A stretch of DNA of 64,000 nucleotides from Rhodothermales bacterium (GCA_039944855.1 JBDUXZ010000008.1:1-64000); one strand, 5' to 3'; counted from the stretch's first letter, positions 26,334 to 35,050 are shown. Numbers and translations are program-made. The notes: generated by a model not told the origin, from the letters alone.

Positions 26334-26442
26334 GGCTAGGGGGAGCATGGCGAGGATGGGAGTGGCTAGGAAGGGCGGGCGCGCTGCCGGCGGCGGACGC
26401 CGAGGAAGACTGCGCCGAGGGCGACGGCTAGGCCCAGACGGC

Positions 26443-27093
26443 CTAGCCATCAGTGACAGGGCGTGTAGGGTAGCCGACGGCGGCGGTCGCGGCCGTGAGG
26501 TCGGCGACGGTCGTCCGCGTAGGATCGAACGAGACGACGGCCCGAGGCGGCTCGAACGAAACAGCCGCATCCTCGACGCCGTCCACGTTCAGGAGCGCGC
26601 GGCGGACCGTCGCGTCACACGACGCGCACGTCATGCCCTCGACCGCGAGCGTGACGCGGGCCGTCGCTAGCGAGACGGCTGGATCGGCGTAGGCGAGGGC
26701 CGGGTCGGTCGGCGCCCCGGAGGCCCGGATGAGGTACGGCGAAGCCAGGAGGAGGGCGGCCGCGAGCACGCCGACCGCCAGGAGCGCCCGCCGCGTGCGC
26801 GGGGACACCACCTCCTCTTCGCAGTCGCAGTCAATGTCCGAGGCCGCGAGACGGGCGGCCCGCCACTCCCGCCAGCCGACATAGCCGAGGGCGAGGACGG
26901 CGACGGCCACGAAGAGGGGCCGGTAGGGCTCGAACGCCGCGAGCGAGCCGACCCAGGCTCCGCCCACACCGAGCGAGACGAGGAGGAGCGGGATCGTGCA
27001 GCAGGCGCTGGCGGCGACGGCCGCGCCGAGCGCGACGGCGAGACCGCGGCGGGCGCCTGGATCAGGGGTTGGGTCGATCGGCCGGTTCGTCAT
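26443..27093 (-). CDS. merTP: MerT-MerP fusion mercury transporter
   Basis: A 216-residue membrane protein. The first part is MerT: a helix with the vicinal Cys pair (ASACCTIPLLLVSLG), more helices, and a cytoplasmic loop with a second pair (DIDCDCEEE). A further helix (LLAVGVLAAALLLASPYL) leads to a C-terminal HMA domain with GMTCASCDATVRRAL. Mercury would pass from the HMA domain through the membrane Cys pairs to MerA. It lies 25 nt after the arsR-type regulator. Confidence 0.9.
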   Translation of the reverse strand: MTNRPIDPTPDPGARRGLAVALGAAVAASACCTIPLLLVSLGVGGAWVGSLAAFEPYRPLFVAVAVLALGYVGWREWRAARLAASDIDCDCEEEVVSPRTRRALLAVGVLAAALLLASPYLIRASGAPTDPALAYADPAVSLATARVTLAVEGMTCASCDATVRRALLNVDGVEDAAVSFEPPRAVVSFDPTRTTVADLTAATAAVGYPTRPVTDG

Positions 27094-27118
27094 GGCGGAG
27101 TCCGTGTCGTGGACGTGA

Positions 27119-27574
27119 TCAGGCGTGGGAGGAGCCGCCGGGCGTGGTGAGTCCGTCGAGGTGGAGGGTCACGCCGCTCGCGGCTTGCTCCTCAAAGAGC
27201 CGGACGAGGAGGCGGGCGAACGGGTTGTCGGTGCAGACCGAGTAGTACAGGGTCTGGGCATCGCGACGGGCCACGACAATGGCCTTCTCGCGGAGGATCT
27301 TGAGGTGGCGCGAGACGGCCGGCTGCGTGATCTCGAAGAGGTCGGCGAGGTCGCAGACGCAGAGCTCCCCGGCCCGCCAGAGGACGTAGAGCATCCGGAG
27401 CCGGGTCTCGTTGGAGGCCGCCGTGAAGTAGGCCGAGAGGGCGACGAGGTGGTCGTTGCCGAGGGCGTCGCGGTGGATGGCCTGGAGCTCGTCGGCACGG
27501 CTGTGCGAGGAGTCGGGCCGAACGCAGTTCCGGTCGGAGACGGCGAGGCGGGCGGGAGACTTGGGCATGGCCAT
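27119..27574 (-). CDS. ArsR/SmtB-family repressor of the mer operon
   Basis: About 151 residues. Its winged helix includes TAASNETRLRMLYVLWRAGELCVCDLADLF and recognition helix TQPAVSRHLKILREKAI. The CVC in the third helix is the metal or metalloid site of ArsR-type sensors. Starts at 27574 or 27568 are equivalent candidates. It is the first gene of the mer transcript and no MerR gene is present, so Hg(II)-responsive derepression by this protein is the likely control. A perfect palindrome lies 17 nt upstream. Confidence 0.85.
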   Translation of the reverse strand: MAMPKSPARLAVSDRNCVRPDSSHSRADELQAIHRDALGNDHLVALSAYFTAASNETRLRMLYVLWRAGELCVCDLADLFEITQPAVSRHLKILREKAIVVARRDAQTLYYSVCTDNPFARLLVRLFEEQAASGVTLHLDGLTTPGGSSHA

Positions 27575-27590
27575 GATGTTTAAACGCATC

Positions 27591-27602
27591 GGTTATATAA
27601 CC
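27591..27602. promoter_or_regulatory. Palindromic operator candidate for the mer repressor
   Basis: GGTTATATAACC, a perfect 12-bp palindrome 17 nt before the arsR start, inside an AT-rich patch (AAAC on one side, TTTTG on the other) that stands out from the GC-rich surroundings. It could be both operator and promoter core. Confidence 0.6.
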
Positions 27603-27642
27603 ATTTTGTTTGCAGGTTCCCGCTCCTCTGTGAGGTAATCAC

Positions 27643-27986
27643 CTTGACGGTCCCCAGGCCTGACGACCTCTCGCCCGTCTTCCGCATCGCCGGCACCCGC
27701 GAGCGGCCGCGTGGTACAGCCGGTTCGGGTTCGAGGTAGAGGGCGAGCACCGGTTCGCGCCGGGCCTCCCACTCTACCCCTCCGCTGGCACGGAGCCTCG
27801 CTCTATCTCTCCGAGCACACCAGCGACGCGCGGCCGGGCACGTTGTTGTACCTCCGCGTGGACGACAGCGATGACATCGCTACCGAATTCGGATTGGGCA
27901 TCACGGACCAGCCGTGGGGACATGAGGTCAAACTGACGGACCCAGATGGAAACCGCCTCCGGATCGGTGAGCGATCGAGCGAGTAA
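27643..27986 (+). pseudogene. VOC (glyoxalase/bleomycin-resistance) family gene with two frameshifts
   Basis: The protein can be followed across three frames: DLSPVFRIAGTRE, then AAAWYSRFGFEVEGEHRFAPG, then WHGASLYLSEHT...LYLRVDD...HEVKLTDPDGNRLRIGE. Together these make a typical VOC domain of about 115 residues with the usual late DPDGN motif. Frame changes fall near 27700-27710 and 27775-27790. Only the last piece is open from an ATG. It is either a decayed gene or contains two sequence errors. Confidence 0.75.
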
Positions 27987-28052
27987 GGCAGGGGGCGCCT
28001 CAGCCCCATCGACTACTTGGTTTCCCTGCGAGTGGGTTGGGGCGCGGTGACC

Positions 28053-30548
28053 CTACATTTCCTCACGGTAAGCGAGGAGTCGGAGCGCGTTGAACACGAC
28101 GACGAGGGTGCTCCCCTCGTGGAGTGCGACCGCCGGGCCGATGCCGAGCCCGAAGATCGTCGCGGGAACGAGGAACGCCACCATCCCCAGGCTCATCCAC
28201 AGGTTCTGCCGGATGATCCCCCGCGTCTTTCGGCTCAGCCCGACGGCGAACGGGAGCTGCCGGAGGTCGTCGGCCATGAGCGCCACGTCGGCCGTCTCGA
28301 GCGCGACGTCGCTCCCGGCCGCGCCCATCGCGATCCCGACCGTCGCGTTCGCCATCGCGGGCGCGTCGTTGACGCCGTCGCCGACCATGGCCACCTTCGC
28401 CTCCCGGCTGAGGGCCTTGATCGTCTCGACCTTGTCGTCAGGCATGAGGTCTCCGCGCGCCTCGTCGAGCCCTACGGCCTTCGCTACGGCCTCGGCCACG
28501 CGCTGGTTGTCGCCCGAGATCATCACCATCCGCTCGATCCCGATCGCGCGGAGCCGAGCGATCGTCTCCTTCGCCGCCTCGCGCGGCGTGTCCATCAGCC
28601 CGACGACGCCGAGGTAGCGGTCGCCCCGGCGGACGATCATCGTCGTCCGGCCCTCGGTCTCCAGCCGCTCGACCGTCTGGCGGACGGCCTCGGGGAGGGG
28701 CGGTCCCTCGACTTCGGCGAAGAGATCGTCCTTACCGATGTAGACGGGCTCCGCCGCGGCATCCGCGCCGGCGAGGTCGGCGCGGATGCCGCGCCCGGTG
28801 ATGCTCTGGAGGTCTGTCGCTTCGGCGGATGAGACGCCTTCGGCTTCGCCGTGGCGGACGACGGCCTTTGCGAGCGGGTGATCGCTCAGCCGCTCGACGG
28901 CGACGGCAGTCGCGAGCAGCTCCTCGGCCGTCGCGCCCTCGGCGGGCACCACGTCCGTCACGCGCGGGGAGCCCTCGGTCAGCGTCCCCGTTTTGTCGAA
29001 GGCCATCGCCGTGAGCTGTCCGAGGTTTTCGAGCGGCCCACCGCCTTTGACGAGGACGCCGCCGCGCCCGGCCCGCGCCACGCCCGAGAGGACCGCGCTC
29101 GGCGTCGCAATCGCGAGCGCGCACGGGCTCGCGGCCACGAGCACCGCCATCGCCCGGTAGAAACTCTCGGCGAACGTCTCGTCCACAACGACCCACGCGA
29201 AGAGGAGCAGGACTACGAGGGCGAGCACCGCCGGGACGAACACCCGCTCGAAGCGGTCGGTGAACCGCTGCGTAGGCGAGCGCTCGGTCTCGGCCTCGGT
29301 CACCATCTGCACCACGCGGGCCAGCGTGGACTCGTTCGCCGTCTTCGTCACGACGATCTCGAGGGCGCCGCTCCCGTTGATGGTGCCGGCGAAGACGCGG
29401 TACTCGGCGTCGAGCGCCTGCGGATCGGCGAGGGCGGCCTCGGCGTCGTCCACGGGCCGCTTATCGACGGGCACGCTCTCGCCAGTGACGGGGGCCTGGT
29501 TGACGGCGCTCGTGCCCTTCACCACGAACCCGTCGGACGGGAGCCGCTCGTTCGTCCTGACGATCACGGTATCGCCGACGGCGAGGTCTTCAACGGGCAC
29601 CTCGTGCTCCGCACCGTCCCGCCGGACGGTAGCCGTATCGGGGGCGAGCTCGGCGAGGGCTTCGATGGCCTTCCGCGCGCGCCCCATCGCGTAGCCTTCG
29701 AGCGCGTGGCCAATGGAGAAGAGGAAGAGGAGCAGCGCCCCTTCGAACCACTCGCCGAGGGCGGCAGCACCCGCCGCAGCCACGAGCATGAGGAAGTCGA
29801 TCTCGAACCGCCCGGCCCGGATGGAATCCCACGCTTCGCGGACGGTGAACCACCCGCCGAAGAGATACGCCCCGATGAAGAGGGCGAGCGGCACCCACTC
29901 GGCGACGCCGGTGAACGCCGCCAGCACCCAGCCGAGCGCGACGCAGACGCCGGAGAGCACGGCGAAGATCACCTCAGTCCGCTCGCCGAAGATGCCGCCG
30001 TGCGCGTGGTCGTGCGCGCCGCCTCCCTCCTCGTGGTCGTGCCCTTCGCCCGGGGCATGGTCGTGGCCCGCGTGGTCTACCGCGGCGACCTCGGCGGGCT
30101 CGGGGGCGACGGTCACGCCGAGGTCGGCGAGCGCTCGCCGGAGTGCCGCCTCGTCGGTCGCCTCGCGGTCGAACTCGATCCGGATCGGGCCGGTGGCGTT
30201 CGCCTCGGCCTCGACGACACCCGGCTGCTGCTTCAGCCGCTCCGTCACGGTCCGAGCGCGGCGCTGGTGGGCCAGTCCGTCGGCCTCCCAGAGCACGTGG
30301 CCGTAGCGCCCCGTGATGCGGGCTCCGGCGCGCTCGGCGATCCGCCGGATGCGGGGGAGGGCGAGCTGGTCCGGGTCGTAGTGGATGCAGACCTGGGCCG
30401 GCTCGCCGTTCTCGGCCGGTACGACGTGGGCGCGCTCGACGCCCTCGGTAGCCGCGAGCTCGTCGGTGAGGCGGGTCACACAGGCGTCGCGGGCGTCGGG
30501 GACTTCGGGGAGGACGACGGGGAGGTCGAAGCGGAACGTTTCAGGCAT
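28053..30548 (-). CDS. P1B-4-type metal ATPase (SPC motif) with two N-terminal HMA-like folds and a His-rich linker
   Basis: An 831-residue ATPase. Residues 1-155 form two ferredoxin-like repeats without CxxC (DACVTRLTDELAATEGVERAHV; TERLKQQPGVVEAEA). Then comes a His/Asp/Glu linker (DHAGHDHAPGEGHDHEEGGG). The membrane site is AASPCALAIATP rather than CPC, and the last helix has ALHEGSTLVVVFNALR. SPC plus HEGxx is the P1B-4 signature, a group exporting Co, Zn, Fe(II) or Cd. DKTGTLTEGSP, SDHPLAKAVV and GDGVNDAPAM are intact. Its 3' 510 bp are duplicated at 22212-22717. Confidence 0.9.
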   Translation of the reverse strand: MPETFRFDLPVVLPEVPDARDACVTRLTDELAATEGVERAHVVPAENGEPAQVCIHYDPDQLALPRIRRIAERAGARITGRYGHVLWEADGLAHQRRARTVTERLKQQPGVVEAEANATGPIRIEFDREATDEAALRRALADLGVTVAPEPAEVAAVDHAGHDHAPGEGHDHEEGGGAHDHAHGGIFGERTEVIFAVLSGVCVALGWVLAAFTGVAEWVPLALFIGAYLFGGWFTVREAWDSIRAGRFEIDFLMLVAAAGAAALGEWFEGALLLFLFSIGHALEGYAMGRARKAIEALAELAPDTATVRRDGAEHEVPVEDLAVGDTVIVRTNERLPSDGFVVKGTSAVNQAPVTGESVPVDKRPVDDAEAALADPQALDAEYRVFAGTINGSGALEIVVTKTANESTLARVVQMVTEAETERSPTQRFTDRFERVFVPAVLALVVLLLFAWVVVDETFAESFYRAMAVLVAASPCALAIATPSAVLSGVARAGRGGVLVKGGGPLENLGQLTAMAFDKTGTLTEGSPRVTDVVPAEGATAEELLATAVAVERLSDHPLAKAVVRHGEAEGVSSAEATDLQSITGRGIRADLAGADAAAEPVYIGKDDLFAEVEGPPLPEAVRQTVERLETEGRTTMIVRRGDRYLGVVGLMDTPREAAKETIARLRAIGIERMVMISGDNQRVAEAVAKAVGLDEARGDLMPDDKVETIKALSREAKVAMVGDGVNDAPAMANATVGIAMGAAGSDVALETADVALMADDLRQLPFAVGLSRKTRGIIRQNLWMSLGMVAFLVPATIFGLGIGPAVALHEGSTLVVVFNALRLLAYREEM

Positions 30549-30603
30549 GGCGGTTTCTCTCAGGACGTTTGGAGGACGGCACGTCGGACGGCACGTTGGC
30601 GGG

Positions 30604-32238
30604 TCAGGTGAGCAGCCCCCACGGGCTGTAGAGGACGAGCCAGATCACCGCGTAGATCGGGAGGAGGATGGGGATGGCGTAGCGGAAGAGGTAACCGGCG
30701 AACGTGGGCGGACGGGCGCTGTGGGGCACCTCACCGTGGGGGACGCCGTCCGGGTAGTCCGGCGACGCCTCACCGTGGCCCTCAGCGATGGCCTTCACCA
30801 TGAAGTTCGGCGCGTTCCCGATGTACGTCATCGCCCCGAAGAACACGGCCGCCACCGAGATCGCCTGGAGGAACACCCCCGTCGGGACGCCGGCCGGGCC
30901 GAGGTCGGCTCCGCCCTCGGCGAAGGCGCGCACGGCGAGGGCGTCGTTCACGTCGAGCCCGAACTTCCCCATCGAGGCGGCGAGGAAGTTGAGGTAGGTC
31001 GGGGCGTTGTCGAGGAAGGCCGAGAGCGCGCCGGTCCCCCAGAAGAACGTCCCCGTCGTGAGGGCGTCGGCCTGCTCGCGCGCGTAGAGCCCGATGAGGC
31101 TCAGCGCCGGGACCATGCAGGCGAAGATGCCGAGGAAGAGCCACCCGACCTCGCGGATCGGCTCGAAGTTGAACTCGTTGCGGCGGAGCGCCTCCGGCTT
31201 CGCCGTCCGGTAGGCCAACCCGACGACGGCGAACATGACGAGCTCGCGGATCCCGAACGGGAGCTCGACCGCGCCGACGTGGAGTGCGGGCACGCCCGGG
31301 ATCACCTGGGGGTCCACGAACACGGCCGCCACCGTGACTCCGACCCAGAGCAGGCTCCGCGCCCCGATGACGCGGACGGCGGGGGCCCCCGCCTCCGGGG
31401 CGACGCTCACGGCCCGGTTCCGGCGGTCGAACACGTAGAAGACGCCGAGCAGGAGCGCCAGCGTCGGGAGCCACACGTACCACACATTCGCGAGCGTCCA
31501 GAAAAACGGGACCCCGCGCAGGAAGCCGAGGAAGAGCGGGGGATCGCCGATGGGCGTGAGCGCGCCGCCGACGTTGGCGACGATGAAGATGAAGAAGACG
31601 ACGTGGTAGGGCCTCAGCCGCCCCCGGTTGAGGTTGAGGAACGGGCGGATGAGGAGCATGGCCGCCCCCGTCGTCGCGATGAAGTTGGCGAGGACGGCCC
31701 CGACCGAGAGGAGGGCCACGTTCGTCAGCGGCCGGCCCCGCACGTTGAGGTGGACGTAGATCCCGCTCGCCGCCACGAAGAGCGCCGCCACGAGGGCGAT
31801 GAACGAGAGGAACTCCTCGAGCGCGTAGAACATCGCCATCGGGGCCTCGAGCACGAACACGTAGTAGAGCACGACGACGGCCCCGAGCCCGACGGCGTAC
31901 TTCGGGTAGTGGCGGTGCCAGTGGTGGATGTAGAAGAGCGGCCCCGTCGCGATCATGAGCAGGAGCACGACGAAGGGGAGCACCAGCCAGGCCGGCGGTG
32001 CCACCGTCGGCTCCTCCGACACGGCCGACGCGGCGGCGAGGCGGACGGGTGCGCCCCCCACGGCTTCAGCGGGTACGCCCGCCGCCGCGACGGCCGCGGC
32101 AGCATCGGCCACGCCAGACCCCTCTGCGTTACCCGCCGCCTGGACGGGGTGAGCGCACGCCGCCAGCACCACGAGCACGAGGCCCACCAGGGCCGGCCAC
32201 GGAGCGCGGCCTCGACGAATCGGAGCGGCATCAAACAT
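30604..32238 (-). CDS. Sodium:proton antiporter-like permease (NhaD/ion-transporter superfamily)
   Basis: About 544 residues with an exported or hydrophobic N-terminus, an Ala/Gly-rich stretch, then 11-12 membrane helices. Recognisable segments are FIATTGAAMLLIRPFLNLNRGR, VANVGGALTPIGDPPLFLGFL and SAFLDNAPTYLNFLAASMG, which match the repeated half-helix regions of the NhaD / CitMHS group. The start at 32238 overlaps the upstream gene by 8 nt. Transport of Na+ against H+ is the usual annotation. In this context a metal or anion substrate cannot be excluded. Confidence 0.8.
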   Translation of the reverse strand: MFDAAPIRRGRAPWPALVGLVLVVLAACAHPVQAAGNAEGSGVADAAAAVAAAGVPAEAVGGAPVRLAAASAVSEEPTVAPPAWLVLPFVVLLLMIATGPLFYIHHWHRHYPKYAVGLGAVVVLYYVFVLEAPMAMFYALEEFLSFIALVAALFVAASGIYVHLNVRGRPLTNVALLSVGAVLANFIATTGAAMLLIRPFLNLNRGRLRPYHVVFFIFIVANVGGALTPIGDPPLFLGFLRGVPFFWTLANVWYVWLPTLALLLGVFYVFDRRNRAVSVAPEAGAPAVRVIGARSLLWVGVTVAAVFVDPQVIPGVPALHVGAVELPFGIRELVMFAVVGLAYRTAKPEALRRNEFNFEPIREVGWLFLGIFACMVPALSLIGLYAREQADALTTGTFFWGTGALSAFLDNAPTYLNFLAASMGKFGLDVNDALAVRAFAEGGADLGPAGVPTGVFLQAISVAAVFFGAMTYIGNAPNFMVKAIAEGHGEASPDYPDGVPHGEVPHSARPPTFAGYLFRYAIPILLPIYAVIWLVLYSPWGLLT

Positions 32239-32686
32239 GGAAGCCCCCCGCCTGCGCCTGGCCGGCGAGCCCGCCCAGGACGGCGCGCACGGCGGCCTCG
32301 CTCGTCCGGTCCCGGTTGTACTCGACGTGGAGGCGGCCATCGGCCGTCGTATCGACGGTCCGCACACCGGGCGTGTGCCGGAGCCGCTCGGCCGCGGCGC
32401 AGGCCTGTGACGGGCCGGTCGCCTGCCAGTGGACGTGGCCGAAGTGGCTGCGGAGGCTGGCGGCGAGGGCGTCCACCAGCCCTCGCGCCTCCACGGTGGA
32501 CAGCACGTCCGGGTCGAGGTGGAGGCACAGGCGTGTCGGCGCAGCACCGTGGCCGGTCACGACGTGGACGTGGGCTACGCCGTCGTGGGATTCGAGCGTA
32601 CCGACCAGGCGGGTCAGGCAGGCGTCGTGGGCGTCCTCGACGTCCGGGAGGAGGTCGGAGAGGGGAAGGTCGAGCGTGTTGTTCAT
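32231..32686 (-). CDS. Stand-alone double HMA-like protein related to the P1B-4 ATPase N-terminus
   Basis: A 151-residue protein that parallels residues 1-155 of the ATPase at 28053-30548 in order and motif: DAHDACLTRLVGTLESHDGVAHVHVV against DARDACVTRLTDELAATEGVERAHVV, then CLHLDPD, HFGHVHW, and AERLRHTPGVRTVD. Both copies lack a CxxC, keeping single Cys and His residues. It may be a soluble metal-binding or regulatory partner of the ATPase. It is the first gene of a short overlap with the antiporter gene and is 30 nt after a ZIP gene. Confidence 0.7.
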   Translation of the reverse strand: MNNTLDLPLSDLLPDVEDAHDACLTRLVGTLESHDGVAHVHVVTGHGAAPTRLCLHLDPDVLSTVEARGLVDALAASLRSHFGHVHWQATGPSQACAAAERLRHTPGVRTVDTTADGRLHVEYNRDRTSEAAVRAVLGGLAGQAQAGGFHV

Positions 32687-32716
32687 GAGCCGGATGGTCT
32701 GGAGGCGGAGGGGAGG

Positions 32717-33454
32717 TCAGCCGAAGTAGACGGCGACGAGGGCGAAGAGGGCGAACCCGCCGACGAGCGCGAGCGAGTCCCAGCGGGAGTCCTCCGTCTG
32801 GTGGGCCTGCGTCACCATCTCCTCGATGGCGACGGTGAGGAGAACGCCGGCCGTGAGGGCCAGGAGCGACACCTTGTAGATCTCCGGGAGACCGCGGACC
32901 GCCCAGTAGCTCAGCGTCGCGCCAGCGAAGATGGGGATGGCGAGCGAGGCGGCGAGCAGGAGACGCCGCCGCCGGGGGAGCCCCTCGCGGCGGAACGTGG
33001 CGATCGTGGCGAACCCCTCGGGCACGTCGGCCGGCACCTGCCCGAGGGCCAGGAGGAGGCCCAGCCCGAGGCTGAGCGTCGAGCCGGTCCCGATCAAGAC
33101 GCCGTCCGAGAAGAGGTCCACCGACACGCCGAGGTAGATCATCCACGCACTCGCGCTCGAGGCGGCGTCGGCTCCGCCGAACCGGCAGCGGACGTACTCG
33201 ACAGAGCTATCGAGGCCTACGGCCACGGCACCCCCCGCCACGAGCGTCAGAATCGGGATCCACGGCCGGTCGACGCCGAGCACCTGCTCCATCAGCTCGA
33301 TCCCGACCACGCCGATGACGATGCCGGCAGCGAGGTGGAGCGCCAGGCGCAGCACGCGGTCGCTCTGGGGGAGCACCTCGGCCAGCAGGCCCCCGCCGAA
33401 GTTGGCAGCGGCCGGGAGTGCGGCGAGTAGGAGCACGGTGAGGAACTCATTCAT
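32717..33454 (-). CDS. ZIP-family metal transporter (copy 1)
   Basis: A 245-residue membrane protein with about eight helices. The conserved ZIP helix IV/V equivalents are LALHLAAGIVIGVVGIELMEQ (H...E) and IYLGVSVDLFSDGVLIGTGS (D..SDG). A further His, Glu and Asp near the end (IEEMVTQAHQTEDSRWDS) are characteristic. ZIP proteins normally move Zn(II) or Fe(II) into the cytosol, which is unexpected in an efflux island. A second, diverged ZIP gene follows 37 bp upstream at 33492-34247. Confidence 0.8.
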   Translation of the reverse strand: MNEFLTVLLLAALPAAANFGGGLLAEVLPQSDRVLRLALHLAAGIVIGVVGIELMEQVLGVDRPWIPILTLVAGGAVAVGLDSSVEYVRCRFGGADAASSASAWMIYLGVSVDLFSDGVLIGTGSTLSLGLGLLLALGQVPADVPEGFATIATFRREGLPRRRRLLLAASLAIPIFAGATLSYWAVRGLPEIYKVSLLALTAGVLLTVAIEEMVTQAHQTEDSRWDSLALVGGFALFALVAVYFG

Positions 33455-33491
33455 ACGGTGGACTCGGCTTCGGGGGCGCGAAGAATGGCGC

Positions 33492-34247
33492 TCAGAGCGC
33501 CATTTCGATGAGGAGGAGGACGAGGAAGCCGAGGAAGAAGGTGGCCGCTGCGAGTGGGGTGTCCGGCGTGTCGTGCGCCTCGACGAGGAGCTCCTCGGTG
33601 ACGAGGTAGAGCAGCGCCGCCACGCCGAAGGCGAGCACGCCGGCGAGGAGGCCGCCCGTGAGCGCGCCCGCTGCGAGTGTGCCGCCGATAGCCCCGGCGA
33701 GGAGGAGCACGGTCAGCCCGGCTGTCGTCCCCAGCACCCGGCCGCGCGAGGCCCCGGCCCCGACGAGGGCGGCGGCGGTCGCGAGGACAAGGAAGAGGAC
33801 CTCGAGCGAGAGCGCGATCGTGACGATGAGGCCGGCCTCGGCCCCCGCCGCGAACCCGACGCCGACGAGGAGCCCGTCCACCGCGATGTCTACAGCGACC
33901 GTCACGACCAGCCCTCGCGTCCCTCCCGCACCGCCCTCGGACGCACCACCCTCGGACGCACCGGCTTCGGGCACGGCGGTCTCGGACGGCTCCCGCTCGG
34001 TCAGCCGCTTGACGCCGAGCATGAGCGCGACGCCGAGCCCGAACCCGACGATGGTGGGGAGCGCCGCCGCCTCGTACATCAGCTCGGGCAGGAGCTCGCC
34101 CGCCACGGCGGCGAAGACGACCCCGGCTGCGAAGTGCTGAATCACGCTCTGGAGACGCCTCCCGGGCGGGCGGAACGCCGCCACGACCCCGCCGAGCACG
34201 GCGGCGACGGCGGGGATGGCGAGGAAGGGGAGAACGTCAACGAGCAC
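33492..34247 (-). CDS. ZIP-family metal transporter (copy 2)
   Basis: A 251-residue protein with eight predicted helices, including VIQHFAAGVVFAAVAGELLPE, VTVAVDIAVDGLLVGVGFAAG and VTEELLVEAHDTPDTP. The C-terminal EAHDTPD block parallels QAHQTED of copy 1, so the pair share this feature. The cytoplasmic loop has a short repeat (GASEGGASEGGAGG). Direction and substrate are unproven. Confidence 0.78.
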   Translation of the reverse strand: MLVDVLPFLAIPAVAAVLGGVVAAFRPPGRRLQSVIQHFAAGVVFAAVAGELLPELMYEAAALPTIVGFGLGVALMLGVKRLTEREPSETAVPEAGASEGGASEGGAGGTRGLVVTVAVDIAVDGLLVGVGFAAGAEAGLIVTIALSLEVLFLVLATAAALVGAGASRGRVLGTTAGLTVLLLAGAIGGTLAAGALTGGLLAGVLAFGVAALLYLVTEELLVEAHDTPDTPLAAATFFLGFLVLLLIEMAL

Positions 34248-34258
34248 GGGGTTGGGGG

Positions 34259-34657
34259 TCAGGCCTCGGTGCCGAAGTGGCCGGCGAGGTCGGTGGTGAA
34301 GGCGTCGTAGACGGCTCGGACGTCGCGGTCGTGGAGCGGTTCGCCCGGAGCCGTAGCCAGCGCGATGCGCTCCTCGAAGTCGGCTTCGTCGTTCACGGCG
34401 ACCGTGGTACGCCTGCCCTCCATCGTCGCGGAGAGGGTGTAGCGCTTCTCCACGCCGCCGGCAACGTGGAGCGCGAGCGCCGCCGAGCAGCGGCCGGGGC
34501 CATCGCTTTGGACCTCGCCGAGGGCGAGGCGGGTGATCCCCGTGCGCTGCGGGAAGGGGAGGCCCTCGTTCAGGACCGGGGCCGCCTCTTGTACGGCCCC
34601 GACGAGATCCGTCAGGAGGTCCGAGCAGGAGCTATCGGTAGAGGGAGTGGCGTTCAT
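34259..34657 (-). CDS. Small protein of unknown function
   Basis: 132 residues, no signal peptide or membrane helix. Two Cys lie near the N-terminus (SSCSDL) and one at mid-protein (GRCSAALALHVAGG). Predicted beta strands (ALALHVAGGVEKRYTLSATM, RTTVAVND) are followed by a C-terminal helix (DRDVRAVYDAFTTDLAGHF). No family recognised. It sits 12 nt from each neighbour in the metal operon, so it is probably cotranscribed with the ZIP and CDF genes. Confidence 0.55.
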   Translation of the reverse strand: MNATPSTDSSCSDLLTDLVGAVQEAAPVLNEGLPFPQRTGITRLALGEVQSDGPGRCSAALALHVAGGVEKRYTLSATMEGRRTTVAVNDEADFEERIALATAPGEPLHDRDVRAVYDAFTTDLAGHFGTEA

Positions 34658-34669
34658 GGATGCGAGTGT

Positions 34670-35050
34670 TCAGGTGGCAGACGACGACGCCCCTTCGCGC
34701 ACCCACGCCCACGCTTCGTCGAGATCGGCCTCGTCGAAGTAGCGGACGTCGCCGGGGGCGAAGAGGTCCGTCAGCCGCGTCATCCAGTCCTGCCACCGCT
34801 CCTCGCCGACCATCGCCAGCCGCTCGACGTCGCTGTAGTGCGCGGCGTCGAGCTTGAGGTCTTCCCAGGCGGCGTCGAGGTCGCCCCACCCGTCGAAGTC
34901 GTCCATGTGGATGAGGAGGCGGACCTTCCCGTACCGACGGGCCTTCTCGTCGATGACGGGGCGGAAGCGCTCGTAGTCGTCGCCGGTGATGGTGCCGCTC
35001 ACGCGGACGCCGAGGACGTTGCCTTCGGTCTGGGGGAGGAGTTCGTACAT
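34670..35050 (-). CDS. SpoIIAA/STAS-like domain protein
   Basis: 126 residues starting MYELLPQTEGNVLGVRVSGT. This matches the SpoIIAA-like (STAS/SEC14) family seen in many bacteria, with the usual strands and helices (RYGKVRLLIHMDDFDGWGDL, ERWQDWMTRLTDLF, VRYFDEADLDEAWAWV). Such proteins are small, soluble and of unknown role; some are stress-linked. It is located between the CDF gene and the 132-residue unknown. Confidence 0.78.
   Translation of the reverse strand: MYELLPQTEGNVLGVRVSGTITGDDYERFRPVIDEKARRYGKVRLLIHMDDFDGWGDLDAAWEDLKLDAAHYSDVERLAMVGEERWQDWMTRLTDLFAPGDVRYFDEADLDEAWAWVREGASSSAT

Noticed and set aside
26334-26442. Short hydrophobic frame between merTP and the MerP-like gene, possible MerF/MerC remnant
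   Set aside because: It reads as one helix plus RRRQ but has no start codon and a stop directly upstream. Too short to support.
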